64,000 bases of DNA, taken from positions 64,145,345-64,209,344 of the forward strand of contig NC_092794.1 in NCBI RefSeq assembly GCF_918797505.1, read 5' to 3'. Below are positions 1 through 13,400 of the stretch, one piece after another. The first letter of the stretch is position 1, and every line of letters begins with the position of its first letter. A program made the position numbers and the translations under genes. Source of the DNA: Bemisia tabaci. Its lineage: Eukaryota > Arthropoda > Insecta > Hemiptera > Aleyrodidae. The notes below the pieces were generated by a model. The model was not told where the DNA came from. It ran no database searches and saw only the letters and a program-made list of their open reading frames with translations.

Positions 1-333
1 CCAAAACCTGGCGTATGTACTTAGTAGCATGACGAGACGGTTGAGAACTTCTGAAACACTGTCCTGAAATCCAGAAATCATCAATTGATCAATCGAATAT
101 TGGATTTTTTGAGGAAGTGCTATTGAACCAATTTAAGAGAGTATCTTTCTCATTGTTGTGAGTTGAATGCATTGGTTGATGTTGGTGTGCTGAGAGATGA
201 CGGTGTTATCGCTGCTGACTGAGGAGCATTCTTTACTCGAAACAGTCTAAACGCGCCTGTAAAGTAATCGGATGCAACAAGCTAGTCTAGATTCTCTATT
301 CCTGGGTCTTAATCAATAAGAGTTATATATATC

Positions 334-593
334 TCGTCATCTTCCGGCCTACGTATCACATGCGCCATGCGACGTTCAAAAATTTCCGCCGCCATTTTAT
401 TTTTCATAGAGAATTTTTTGGTTGAATCTGTTTAAAAATTTCAATGTATTTTATCGGCAGCACAAAGAAAATTCAGTGAAATTTTCGAACAGCTTCGTTG
501 AAAAATTTCTCTATAAAAAACATTAAATGGCGGCGGAAATTTTTAAGCGTCGCATGGCGCTTATGATATACCCAAGCCGGAAGCTGACGACAT
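334..593. repeat. Palindromic MITE just downstream of the esterase gene
   Basis: The two halves are inverted copies. The left arm contains CGCCATGCGACG followed by AAAATTTCCGCCGCCATTT near 365-400, and the right arm carries the reverse complement near 520-560. The outer arms (TCATCTTCCGG and CCGGAAGCTGACGA) also pair. There is no coding capacity, so this is a foldback-type non-autonomous element. I could not settle its target duplication. Confidence 0.75.
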
Positions 594-643
594 ACATGTA
601 AATAAGATTCTTCGTAGCCATTATATTTTTCAAACTTCGGTTT

Positions 644-649
644 TTTATT
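644..649 (-). terminator. Poly(A) signal AATAAA of the esterase gene
   Basis: Read on the minus strand, AATAAA lies about 45 bases downstream of the esterase stop codon at 694-696. The placement is normal for a short 3' UTR. Confidence 0.6.
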
Positions 650-693
650 GTTTCTTGGTGCTCGAGGGGATGCAGTCGATGTCATTCGAGACA

Positions 694-871
694 TTAGCAA
701 ATTTGTGAATCTGTCAAAGTTTTGGTTCTAAATTCTGCTCTTATCGTGCTCCAAAATTGAAGCCGTTCAGAAATGCATTGTTCTTGCAAAAACGGTTCAG
801 CCTTCTGGTAAATTTCGTTTTCCGTCAGGTCACTTGGGCTCCATTTAATGGATGAAAATTTTGTCGGATTC
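694..871 (-). CDS. Esterase exon 10: C-terminus
   Basis: Completes the split Gly and reads NPTKFSSIKWSPSD, matching the FxxxGNPxP...W block near the end of carboxylesterases. The C-terminus is EFRTKTLTDSQIC and then TAA. No membrane anchor or retention signal is visible. Confidence 0.92.
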
Positions 872-3800
872 CTGCAATTAAAAATGAGCATGGATGTAAA
901 ATAATAGACGAATCTTGAACACAAGCAAAACATGGTGAAATCTTAGGGCGTAATAATAAGGGCAACATTTTGAAAGGGACTTACGTTCCAGTGGCGTGGC
1001 GTGAATTTCGATGTATCGATTGTTATGCCATTTAAACCTATAGAAAAGGATCGATAAACAGGGTGTTCGCAGCGAACACCTTAATAATCGATTCTTTACC
1101 ATGTGTTTAAATGGCATAACAATCGATACATCGCAATTCACGCCACGCCACTGTTACGTTCCCTCTGAATACTGATCCCTCCTCTGGTTTAAAATGATTC
1201 AAAATGAGCTGATGAGATGTTTACATATAAAATCGAAAACTTGTGCAGCATATTACTAGTCCCCGACGTAAATCGCCTAGATGCTTATCGTCGTTAAATA
1301 AAATTAACTAACTAACTATTTTCCCTCATGGGTATGTTATTTCAGATCTTCTTTTGTTGTACTGTTTAAAAAGTCATAGCAACAACAGAAACGTACAAAT
1401 AATTGAATATTTACCCATCTTCTATGAATGAAACCAAAGCCTCGACCATCAGCTTTGAGACCTCCACGTCTTTTTCCGTGTATGTTCTGTTTGGAAAATT
1501 CTTGAGGTCAGGAAAGAAGTTCAAGAGCACATCACTGTGAGTCGGTGCCGCTGGAAGAAAAAGAGATGAACAGAAAGTTCTAAAAGTTTAGGAGACAGTT
1601 CGAGTGCTCAGGTGCCACATAAATGCAGTTTACTGTATCATTGTAAAAAACGAAGCGTAAATGGTGTCTTTTTGTCAATGTTCATACTTTATTTTCATGT
1701 TTGTAAAATGTGCATTTTAAACACTGAACTAGGAGCCCATGGTCGCTACGCGGCCGCCAATTACTGAACATAACCTGCTTGTAAAAAAATCGTAGAACGT
1801 TCATTTTCAAGTTCTTTAAGAGATAAATGGATTCAAAAGCCGCGAAAGAAAGTGTATTTATCTCTGATTGCAACGTTATGCACTACTTTTATGTCCTATT
1901 TTTGAAGACCGTTTGTAAAAAGCTACAAACAGTTTTCCTGAACAGCTTCCATGATATCTCTTAAATGATCTCTAATGTAGACATCGAAAATTTCGACGCG
2001 ATTTTTTCGTTCGTTCTATTTCCGTTTTATTTAACAAAAAAAAAAAAAAAAAAAAAAAAATTAAATATCATCCGAGTCTCTGAATCGTTACGATGAGAAT
2101 ACATATTTTCCCTTTACTTATGGTAAAAACTGGAGCAGAGTCAAGAATGATGACACGTAATCCTAGTTTAACGGAGGCTTCAGCGTCACGCATGCCAGGG
2201 AAAGGAACGCGGTGGAGTCATCTACGACACGCGCGCCTTCCATCGGGCTAGCGGCAATATGCATACATCCGTGGTCGAATAGTTATCTCGTCACGCCTGC
2301 CGTGAATGAAATCAAATATCGACACCTACGCCCAGATCTAGTGTTCTTATCTCCCATTGCAACGTTGCATATCTCTACTCATGTTTTATTATTAATCATT
2401 TTCTTTTAAAAAAAAGGCTACACACAGTTTTTTTTAAGTTTCCGAGAAATTCCGGAATGGTTTAACAACCACAAAAAATTCCCAAAATTCCAAATATTTT
2501 TGTTCGTTTTGTTTCCTTTACATCGAACCAAAATTAATTTTACGCAAATCAAGCTTTAGATTCGCTGCATCGTTGAAACATCGTCCGAGTTTCTGAATCG
2601 TTGCAATGAAGATACATTAAATTACCCTTCACACCCTTTGATTGTGGTAGAGACCAAGCCAAGAGCATCAAAATAAATGACGCGTCGTCCTAGTTTTGCG
2701 GCGATTTTAGCGTCGCGCAAGCCGGAGAGGGGCGCGCGGTCGAGTGTCGGGGTCGGGTCATCTTCACATGCAGTGTGATGCGCCTTCAATCTAGCCAGCG
2801 GCAGTATGCCTACACCTGTGGTCGAATAGTTATCGCAAATGGTTCTCACACTGCATTTGGCGCAATGCGAGAAGTATTCATACAGTCTTGCAGGCGCTAT
2901 TATGCGTTTAATGCCGCGCCGGCAGCACTGCATTTAGCGCGATTATTCGAACTCGCGTTAGGATAATCGTGGCATCGGACCTTGGGGCTTAAAAGGCCCA
3001 TGTTGTGTTTCGACACCGTATGAGCACTTCAACGTTGCCTCTTTTCTCCCGATAAAATATTTTTTCTGAGAAAAGCTATGGAAATTCTTTATATTCGCTT
3101 TTTTAGATTGAATGGACCATTAAACACGGTACGAATTTAAGCACTCTGATACATGATTCCTCTCCACAAATTCACGTAGAACACGATTCGCGCAAGGAGA
3201 ACAACTGAAATCAACTTCTAGTTAAAATATTAACGTATTATTGTCCATTGTTTACGGGAACTTTGAATTGCCCGGACGCAAGAAAAACATAACTCTACGC
3301 GAGTCAAATTGGGCGCCATTTGATAACGTTGACACTATTATACTATAGACTTCTATAAGCAGGTTGAAATACGCTACCTATCGGCTGAACGCTTAAAATA
3401 TCAACAAATGCGTGGAATTGAAAGAGTTTCAATTTCTTGTAGGTAATGATGGATTTTTACAGTCCTGCGATTTTTGAGGTTATTTAAGTTTTGAGATTTA
3501 AATATGCGAAATTTACCTGAAGTTCGGAAGGGGTCCTTTTTTATTTGCAAAATCTGAGCTACACTGTTTGAAGCACGTTTAACAAGATCACCCCCCCCCC
3601 AATATTTGGTCACGGTCATAATTTTGTTATGTTCCAAATTGCTTAAGTGTGATCAAAGGGCAAGTATCGCCGAGAATTTTATAGGTACTTAATTTCCGTA
3701 TAATTTTTATCGGCGAGTTGAAAATTAGCCAAATCTCCTAAACCCAATAATTAGGTACGAAACTGAGATTTCCCTTGAAAAACATATTTTAACACGGAAA

Positions 3801-6800
3801 ATTGGTGCATGATACAGAAAATCAAGATTATTTTCGGGTTTAGCAGTAAGCAGTTAGAGCTCTATCAGACACTCAGCTCCAAAACTCTCGAACGTAGAAC
3901 AAGCGGATCAATTTTTCATGATGATAAAGTGCACTTATCATGGAAGTTGATCTGGAAGCCTCGGTATCGGAACCAGCGATAATTTATTTTACGCCTGTCA
4001 TCAATTTTTATCTATATTTTATTAGGCGCTAAATCTAGAAACTATCTTAGCTTTTCCTATTCTGCACCAATTTTAAAGGATAATTGAAATTTTCCGGGGA
4101 AAGCCCGTTTTGAAGATACTCATCAGTCTTCCTGGAAGTAAGCTTAGTAATCCCTTACAAGAGAGAAACCAATATCATTTTTGAACGTCAGTTCTGAGCC
4201 ATGTATTAATATTTTTTGGTAATTAAATAAATGTATGTGCAAGTTCACACGACTTACCTCTGAGACTTCCATCACCTCGCAACGAGTTGAACGTTACAGA
4301 CTGGATGTAAGTGTACCTATACACACTCACTTCCCCACCATAATTCAAGGACGCATTTTCAACTCCCGTGAAGAAAAAATAGTCTGAAAATAACTGCAAA
4401 ACGCAAGAATAATGAGAAAAAAATCTGTACCTATCATCGTCATTTTCAAGCCTTAAAATATGCATTACTTTACATTGATAAATAGCACATTGTTAATAGT
4501 GTATTAAATATGTTGTGTTGTGGTAATTTGTTAATCGTTGCACGTTCAAGACATTGGACCGGATAGGTTACCAACATTTTTTAAGCATTTCAGAGGAGTA
4601 AACATTGAAGCAGCTCCTCATCCTTCTTCTTTGTATGTATTTGTAAGATAGTTGCCTATACACACCCTTCTCTTGGGTTGCTTCTGTTTAGGGGACAAAA
4701 CATTATAGACGGATTTTGTTGGGAGAAATGTCTGTCGAGTTTGTTGTGTGTATTTGCAATTATTCCGTAGGCAGTGCACTTGTAGCGTTTGCCGTTACCC
4801 ACACAATTGAAACATCGAACATCGATATCCAAAATCGAAAAATACCTACATCCGTTGCAGCGTCTCATTGACCAATTAGATATGTTCAATTTTTTTTTCT
4901 TTCAACAAGACTTCTTTAAATATCTTTAAATACGCAAAGGTGATTTACAGAACAAGTATAACTAGTCTTTATACGTATTCTGTGAAAACTTAGCCCCTAA
5001 ATTCTGATTTTTAAGCATCAATAAGTCTGCTTGGACTTTCTCTCCGCGCATAAGGATCTATGTTATTTCGAGACTTCAAACACGTATTTTTCGAAATAGC
5101 AAAAACTGCACTTATGCCCCTTGTCTTCCGAGCCCCTTATGTAGTGTTGACCCTTCAGAAAACCCTCACAAACATAGCTAACTTGACAGTATTTATGTTT
5201 GCAAGTATGATTTTATTTGATTCCTAGATTGATATTATTTATTTTGTAAGATATATCGGCAAACATCATTTTATTGTATGCGAGTTTATGATATGGACCA
5301 CAAATCGAAATACGGAACTCCTATTTCTACTTCATTATAAAAACAACTCATGTGACATTAGTTTCCAGCAGATAGTCGCTTTTGTGGATGAGCCCGAAAT
5401 AATGGTTGCTCATTACAAAATGAAGTCCACATGAAATAGCAGACATTATTTCAAACGCATGGACATAGTAAAGCGTCTAATCCTTGATAAAAAATGTTTC
5501 AAAAATGTCCCTTAAATTAACTTACGTTCACCAGTTGCGATTCAGTGCTTCTACCGACAGGGAGGTCCCCAAAATAAAATGTTAGAATTCGGTTAACTAT
5601 TTCTGGGATGTCATCGGCACAGAACTCGAAATCAAGTGACAGGAGAACCGGTAGAACCAATTTTGGGTTTTCCGCCAGTAAATTTTCCAGATCAGGCTCA
5701 CCAAATATATCTAAAGCAACACAGACTCTCCGTGAATTGTACGGATTTATTCAGAAACAGCCTAACTGCATCCCACATTTCCTAATATCCTCTCGAGTAA
5801 TATTTTTCAATATGGTTTTTTTTTCTCTTTTTTATGAAACCAAACAACAAAATATCATTGTGATTTTCCTTTGTATTTTAAAGAATACACTCACCAAGTT
5901 TCAAATCTCAGTGTTGCTTCGTTTTCAGTTCAAAAAGTAAAACGGTTCCCGGACTTTTCGGCGCGACCGTTTCGGCGCCGGACTTTTCGGCGCGGGTGTT
6001 TCGGCGCGGGGGGCTTTCGGCGCAGGGCTTCTCGGCGCAGGGCTTTTCGGCGCACGGAATTTTTGGTGTATTTCAATAGACGGTAAATCTGGCACCTCAT
6101 AACTCGTCGCACTGATCACTTATCTTGAAGCGGAACTCGTTTCTGATTAGAGACGAGTGATGGAATGTTTACATACGGGTTTGTGACAAATGATCAATAT
6201 GACAAATGATGAGTAAATTTTTTGAAGAAAATGCTGCTGATTTAGACCCCCTTCTTGACTACTTTGAAGACACTTGGCTAGGTCGAGTTGACAGGCGAGG
6301 AAAGCGACGTAATCCTCTGTTTCCAGTGGCCATGTGGAATTGTTACACAAATGTCATTGAAGGGCCTCCCTAGGACCAATAATGGTGTCGAGGGGTGGCA
6401 CCATGCTCTTCATTCTCTTTTGATGTCTGCTCATCCAACCATTTGGAAGCTCATAAACGCTTTTAAAAAAGAAGAGGGTCTCACTCGAGTTAAAATTGAG
6501 GGCTTTGTTTCTAAAAAAGAAATTCAGACACAGAGAAAAAAATATGTCCTTTTCACAAATCGTCTTGAAGCTATTTGTAAGGAATTTGCAGACACTCCAA
6601 CCCTTGACTTCTTGCGGGCTATCGCTCATAATTTCACTTTTTAGGTGTTTTGCCTTTGTTTTTAGTGACAGAGGCGGGCTGTCGCTCATAATTTTATAGG
6701 TGTTTCACACACATAGGCGTTTTTAGCTTTTATTACGTCTTTATTTTTTTAGCTTTTTTTCACTTTTTAGGTAATTTTAGCAATTTTTAGGAATTTATCA

Positions 6801-9800
6801 ATTTTTTAGTGCCAAGGAATAAATACACTTTTTACACTTCCATGGTCTTTTATTCCATTATGTGAAGTTTCATTCCTTCTCCTTCCTCTCCTCCTTCTCT
6901 CGTTCCCCTCCTATCTCATCGTTGTTTGTACACTTATCTGGCAAAAGGGGGGTGAAAACTTCCAAGACTTGACTATCTGAAACAATTTATGTAGCAAATT
7001 CTTGGAATTTTTCGTCAACCACACCCACAACTTCCACTTTCGTTGTCCTCCTGTTTCCGGAATATTTTGATTGGAAATCGTTCTGGAAAATAAAGTAAGC
7101 AGTGCCTTTTTGTATTCTTAAAAGTATAGCACGTGCGCCGAAAAATCCTGCGCCGAAAAATTCCGCGCCGAATAATCCTGTGCCGAATCACCCGCGCCGA
7201 AAAGTCCGGCGCCGAAACGGTCGCGCCGAAAAGTCCGGACACCAAGTAAAACATACGAGAAAATTAGGAAGCGTCTGATATACTTAGACTAATTCTTGTT
7301 AGATTAGTTCAATCGCACTGCAAAAAAATAAAGACTCTTATGACACTCGAATCTACTTTGAAACGATGAGTATTAAATTTTTTTATGACTTACGATTAGT
7401 TAGATATTACTTTGCGAATATTGCTTTTTCTAAGTATAGTTTTACATTTGAGGACCGAGTTTCATTGAAAAGCACCAAGTAGTCACATCAATTTTGAACC
7501 GAGACAAACAAAAACCTGAAGTTTTATTCCTCTGAACACCACAGACAATTTTTCATCCTCCAATTTCTTCTTGTTTCCACCAAAATTCCTTCAAATTTCA
7601 ATGTTCTAGGTTCTGCCTAATTTTCCCAAATGTTTCTTGTTGAGTTCTGCGGCAAACCGTTTCCACGGATCTGTGTTTTTCTACGGAAGTTTTAAGACCA
7701 TGTGCGAAGACACACGGAAAAGAAAGAAATAAAAAATATTAGCCTTAGTGTTAAGGCGAAGTTTGAAGAATATCTTTACGTTCAAAATCTTTTTTCTTGA
7801 CTTTAAATTTTTGAGGGGAAAAATTTACCACTAGTTTAATTCAAAACTCCTCCTAAATTTCGTTTTTTTAAAATTTGGCAAGGTGCGTTACTATTAAACT
7901 CGGTCCATATTGTCATTGTTCAGACGGTTTCGAGTCTTCGCCGCACACTGGACTGAGTCAATAGAAGAAGTTGGACAAGATCTGGAAACTTTGAAATTTT
8001 TTTTTTAAAAAAAAATATGAAACAAAAAATTTACGAGTGGTGCCATTGGTCTTTTCGTAAAATTTCCTTCCAGAAACACCCTTCAAAATCGAATTTTCGA
8101 CGGAATAAACATAAATATTTGAAATATTAACCAAAAATTTCATGCTCAACCTCTTCTAATAGTTGGTTCCACTGTGCGCCGTGGTAAAAAGGAGTATTTT
8201 TATTTGAGAAGCATCAGAAGAAGACATACTTACATGCCACATACACCCCACCGTCTGCAGCGTTAATAATATTCAGCCACGGGTAATTTGGTCTAAAAGT
8301 TGCAAGTTTCGGATCGATTGTCAGATAAGGGCTCGGAGAAGATTTCGGCTCAATAGTAGGTGCCCATAAAGTGCCGGTCGTTGGTTTCTCAATGTCATTC
8401 TGAGCAGGAAATAGTAACATTAATGACTTAGAATTCATTGAAGAAAAATAAACTATTAAGTTTAGTATAATGTGCAAGGCGAAAAAATTAAAATACCACG
8501 TCCAATGGCGCAGAAAATGATGCATATGTGCATAAAGTGTGTCTGTTATACATAGTTATGGAAACGTCAGAAAAACTGTTTAATTTTCTAACATCGCAGC
8601 TTACGTCTCGAACTTTCTGTTTGAGTCAGATGATAGATCCATTTTAAGTACTAAAGTAGACGCAGGTGATAAATTCAAAATAAGTTAACAGTAAGTCAAA
8701 GAATACATAAAGATCCATTTTAAGTACTAAAGTAGACGCAGGTGATAAATTCAAAATAAGTTAACAGTAAGTCAAAGAATACATAATGAATTGCACTGGG
8801 AAAAAAAAAAAACACATTGGATCTAGAATCTAGACTCTTGAAAACATTGACAAGAAAAAGGACTCTTGATTCAATCAGGATTTAAGCTTAAATGAAAAGG
8901 AAATCCGCTCACATTAAGAGGCTTGGTTCTTGATTTAAGCTTAAATCTGATTGAATTAAGAGTGTTTTTTCTTGTCGGTGTTATTAAGAGTCTGGACTCT
9001 AGATCCAATGTGTTTTTTTTTCCAGCGTGGCGTGAAAATATAGAGAGTGCATCATATCTATACATTATTAATTAACCAAGTGCTAGTTCATTGATGGTCT
9101 TTTTTACGGGTCCTGAGTAGTTCCATAAGTCTAGACTTCAGTGTCCCTTTCATATTTCTCAAGTCATTAGTGATGGCTTGATTTGTTCAGTTCCGATTCA
9201 ACTTCATCCTCAGTTATCTCTTTTATCGTTCAGGCATCAGCCGTTATTCTGATGGCGATGGTCAGACTCGCAGCTGATAGCTATATCGATTGCAGCCAGC
9301 CAATCACGCGTAGCCTTATTGCCTCACCACCGGTGACGTCTGCAAGTCTATATAAGCATGGGCTGCCCTTTCCTCGGGGTCTTTCAACCGTAGACCCGTT
9401 TGTGCACCATGCAAGCCCTGAAGTATTCCTATAGTATGAATTTTGCCGTGCAAACCCTATGTAACTCGAATTTTTCATCAAAACTTTTCGGGCCTTATCA
9501 AGTTTTAATTCGCTCTGGTTCTCACTTACCAGTTACTTACTCTGGTTACTCTGGTTCTGGTTGGTCACTTCTACGCTTTTTTTGCAATTTTAGCGCCCTC
9601 AAGCGCAAGTGAGATCCCTCCCCCGACTTGGTGCAAAACTCTCCTCATTGGCAGACGTTCTTTTTCGAGACTTTCGATCTTCTACTTGTGGGGAAACTTT
9701 TCACCAATAGCGGCAGTATAATTGGGTCACCATCGTTCTTCAGTTTGACCACTGTGTGCGCAGTGTAACAGTTCTTCCAGCGATTACCCTTTTTCCTTTT

Positions 9801-10357
9801 TTTCTACCGCTAAACCTCCCTACCGAGTCAGTGCAGGTGAGACCTACACCGACTTCTAGGTCCATCACTCCTCCATTTTGATGTTTCATTGGAGGCGAGC
9901 AGTTGAAGTTTTTAGGATCCACTGGATCTACTAAAATAAATCACGAGCAAACAACTTACCGGATAGACTTGTGACTCGAGTTGAATGAGCCTTCGGAAGT
10001 CCACATTTCTCATGCAATCCACAAAAGACTCTGAAGGCTCCGTCGGACACTCAACCAACTCAGCAAGTTTCTTTGAAGGAGTGGATATATTTACTAAAGG
10101 TGCAAATGAGTACGGATTCTGCACGACACCGCTTAAAGATACACAACGTTTGAATAGACCTAAAAACAGTGCAAAAAACCCATGATTAAGGCACTATTTT
10201 TTTATTATCATACCGACGCCATTTCCTTATCAATGCGATTATCTATTGGTTCTTTTTTTTTTAATCATGTATGACCTCAGCAAATAGACTTTTTTAAACA
10301 TTGAAAGTTGATGGTTTAAGAGAGAAGATAATATAAGTCGAAAGCTTTATCAATACT

Positions 10358-10420
<63 letters not shown>

Positions 10421-13400
10421 TCAAGCGAAATTTTATTCAGTAAGTACATATTTACAAAAATTGTAATGTGCGTATCTTATTACTAATTTGCTTAGGTGAT
10501 GATAGATATAAGTTATATATAGTGATAACATAATGTGTGTGATAACCAAAGAGACAAGTAAAGTAAGGAGATAGTTAATAAGATAATAGTATAAGTTTAG
10601 GAAATAGGGTCAAGAGTTTACTTCGCGAGACATGCCGGAATTACCTTCTGGTATATCTTCGGCTGGGGGTGGGGTTTGGGTGTTGAGTAAAGGTTGATTC
10701 TGGTAAAGAGGGGACTTTGTTGTTAGGATATCTTTTGCGTATTTTTGAATTAGGTTCCAGTTTGTGGGACATTTTAAAATGGTTGTTTGGAAGTTTGAGG
10801 GGGTAAGAGTGGTGTCAAGTTCTAAGTCTAATAAGCGTTTCTTATTAATGAATCGGGAGCATGAGAAAAAGGTGTGTTCCGGCGTGTCTCGCTCTATAAT
10901 ACAAAATTTACAGTTTTCCGATTCGGTTTTCTTAAATCTAAATAAGTAGGTTCCAAAAACTCCATGTCCTATCAATACTAATTACGTGTGGGAATTTTTA
11001 CAGTGGAAGAGGTAGAGTAAAAATTTAGAGTCCTCATAAGCGAGAAGCTCGCTGTGAGACTGTGTTTGGGAGGGGGGGGGGCTGAAAATCATATATTTGT
11101 CACGATACGAAGTTCTTAATTTTTCAATCTCGTTTCTTTTAGATTGGGCCTGACTTTGTTACAGAAAAATCGATGGAAATATAACTGGGGGTGAGAAATT
11201 CCTTGATCTGTGTCACGAAAGTTATTAAGAGGTTTTGCTCTGTGTCACGAACTTATAACATAAAGGAGAAAAGTTAAACCTCCAGGCAAATTGCGTTATT
11301 CATGACCAAGTTCAAGTATTGCACCTGAATGCCAAATATCGGAATGCAACTTTCGCGGAACACCTAGTTTTAATTTTACTTATTTATTTTAAATGATTGT
11401 CACCTTTAGCAGATGGTGCGTAAAACATAGAGTTAACAGCCGCACCACCTTTGCTTTCACCCATAATTGTAACTCTATCTGGATCCCCTCCAAAGATTTC
11501 TATATTATCTTGCACCCACTTCAGAGCCAAAACTTGATCTTTCAAACCCCAGCTCCCCGCCGCAACATCGTCACCTGAAGAAAGAAAACCTGCAACAAAG
11601 TACGTTCGAATGCTTTAAGAGTATGGCAGGAAGAAAGAATGGTAAATGGACTTGGATATATTCTTGAGTGCAGGTAATAGAAGACCGGTTAGCATTCATT
11701 CTACTCATACATATCCATTGCAGTCAATTACCTTTATGCATAAAAGGCTATTTGAATTCAAAATCAAATAGACTTGAAGTTATATTGTCCTTACTGCACT
11801 CACTTGCTACCTTTTTCCAATGATCAAGAACTGTTAATTTGGTGCGGTTATATTATGTAATTAAAAATTGTCAATGCTTTTGGTTGATTTAAATTAAAAA
11901 GTCTTTATCATAAATAATTTTACTCGATATACTCACTGGATTCCAAATTTTACGAATGATTTGATCATTTGTCATCTCCATTTATGTAACTATTGTAACT
12001 TGCGTGGTCAAACTGGAATCGATCTAAAGTATGCTGGAAATCCATTTTATGCGCTTTTCTAAATTTCTTATTTCTTTTTTTTATTTGTGCACAGTTTCAT
12101 TGATTTTGGCGATAACCTGCACAATTTATATTACCTACCGAAAACTCCAAGCCGGAAATTGATGGTCACCAACACGATATCTTTTTCAAGGAGAAATTCT
12201 GGCCCATAAACGTGGCTGTTACTGGATCCTACTAGCCATCGACCGCCATGAACGAAAAATAGAACGGGAAGTTTCTTTTTACACCCTCGCAAAACCGGAA
12301 TCTAAAAGAAAAAAACGCACCATTTGTAACGACTTCAGAATTGAACTAAAAAACAAATTAATGAATTTTTATCAATTTTACGTAATGTCAATAACCTTTT
12401 TGTAGAGTATATAATCCACAAAAATGGCAGATGAATAAAAGAAATGAAAACTTAAAATCTTCTTATTTTTCTGGGGTGCGATCTTGGCGGATACAAAAGT
12501 TTCAAATCACTGAAACCCAAAATATAATTTTAAAACATGTTTTAAATGAAATTAATATAACAGATATAATTTATCTCATTCATACCTACGGTTAATAAAA
12601 ATTTTGAGAGAAATCTTGAAAATATGGATTACTGAAAGGGTCAGCAGGAATTTGAAGTGATCGGCGGAAAATTATCTATTCCATCCTTTTTATAGCAAGA
12701 ATGGAACGAAAATGCTGATTAGCGCAATAATCTTGGAGTCAGCCCTGTTAAATGATATGTAACCACCTAATTAAGATCATGTAAAATCCTAACATAGCGT
12801 TGAATGTTAATGTTGGGCAGTAAAAATAATACAAAAATAATGTTTTTTGTTTTGTTTTTTAACAATCATTATAGCTATTTATTCATAAAGGGCTCAGCTT
12901 ATGAATGATAATAGTGAGGTCATTGCACTTATAAGGGTTTTTTTTCTTTCGTCTATATTTTGTTAAAAACCTTCCATCATAGCTAGTTATTTGAGTATGA
13001 ATGACAGAACTTTGACGTCTGCGAGGAAACACTTGGTCAAATATGGACAATTTGCCATGAATATCAATAAAAACAATGCCACAGAGCAATTACACAATTT
13101 ACTCATCGATTAATTACCCCTTTATGGAAGTTCCCACTATTTGAGAGTATTTTGTTTTCCTGACAAGTGATCCTTAGTTTGTAGCAAAGACGAAATTAAA
13201 ATCCGTAAATAACGTTTTCCCTGAATTATCTGATTCGAGATAAGTTCTGTAGCTTTTATAGTTGTTATTATCAATACTAAAAACACACAATATTGTCTAC
13301 AAAATAACTTAAGACCAAAAAAAGTGAGAACCGAGGTGTTTAGTTTCCTGCATGTACATTGAGAATATACTGCGTCCTCCGAAAAAATGATTTGTATCAA

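Noticed and set aside
5871..6119. Arg/Pro-rich frames on both strands over 5925-6119
   Set aside because: They are translations of the TTTTCGGCGC subrepeats in the Mutator arm.
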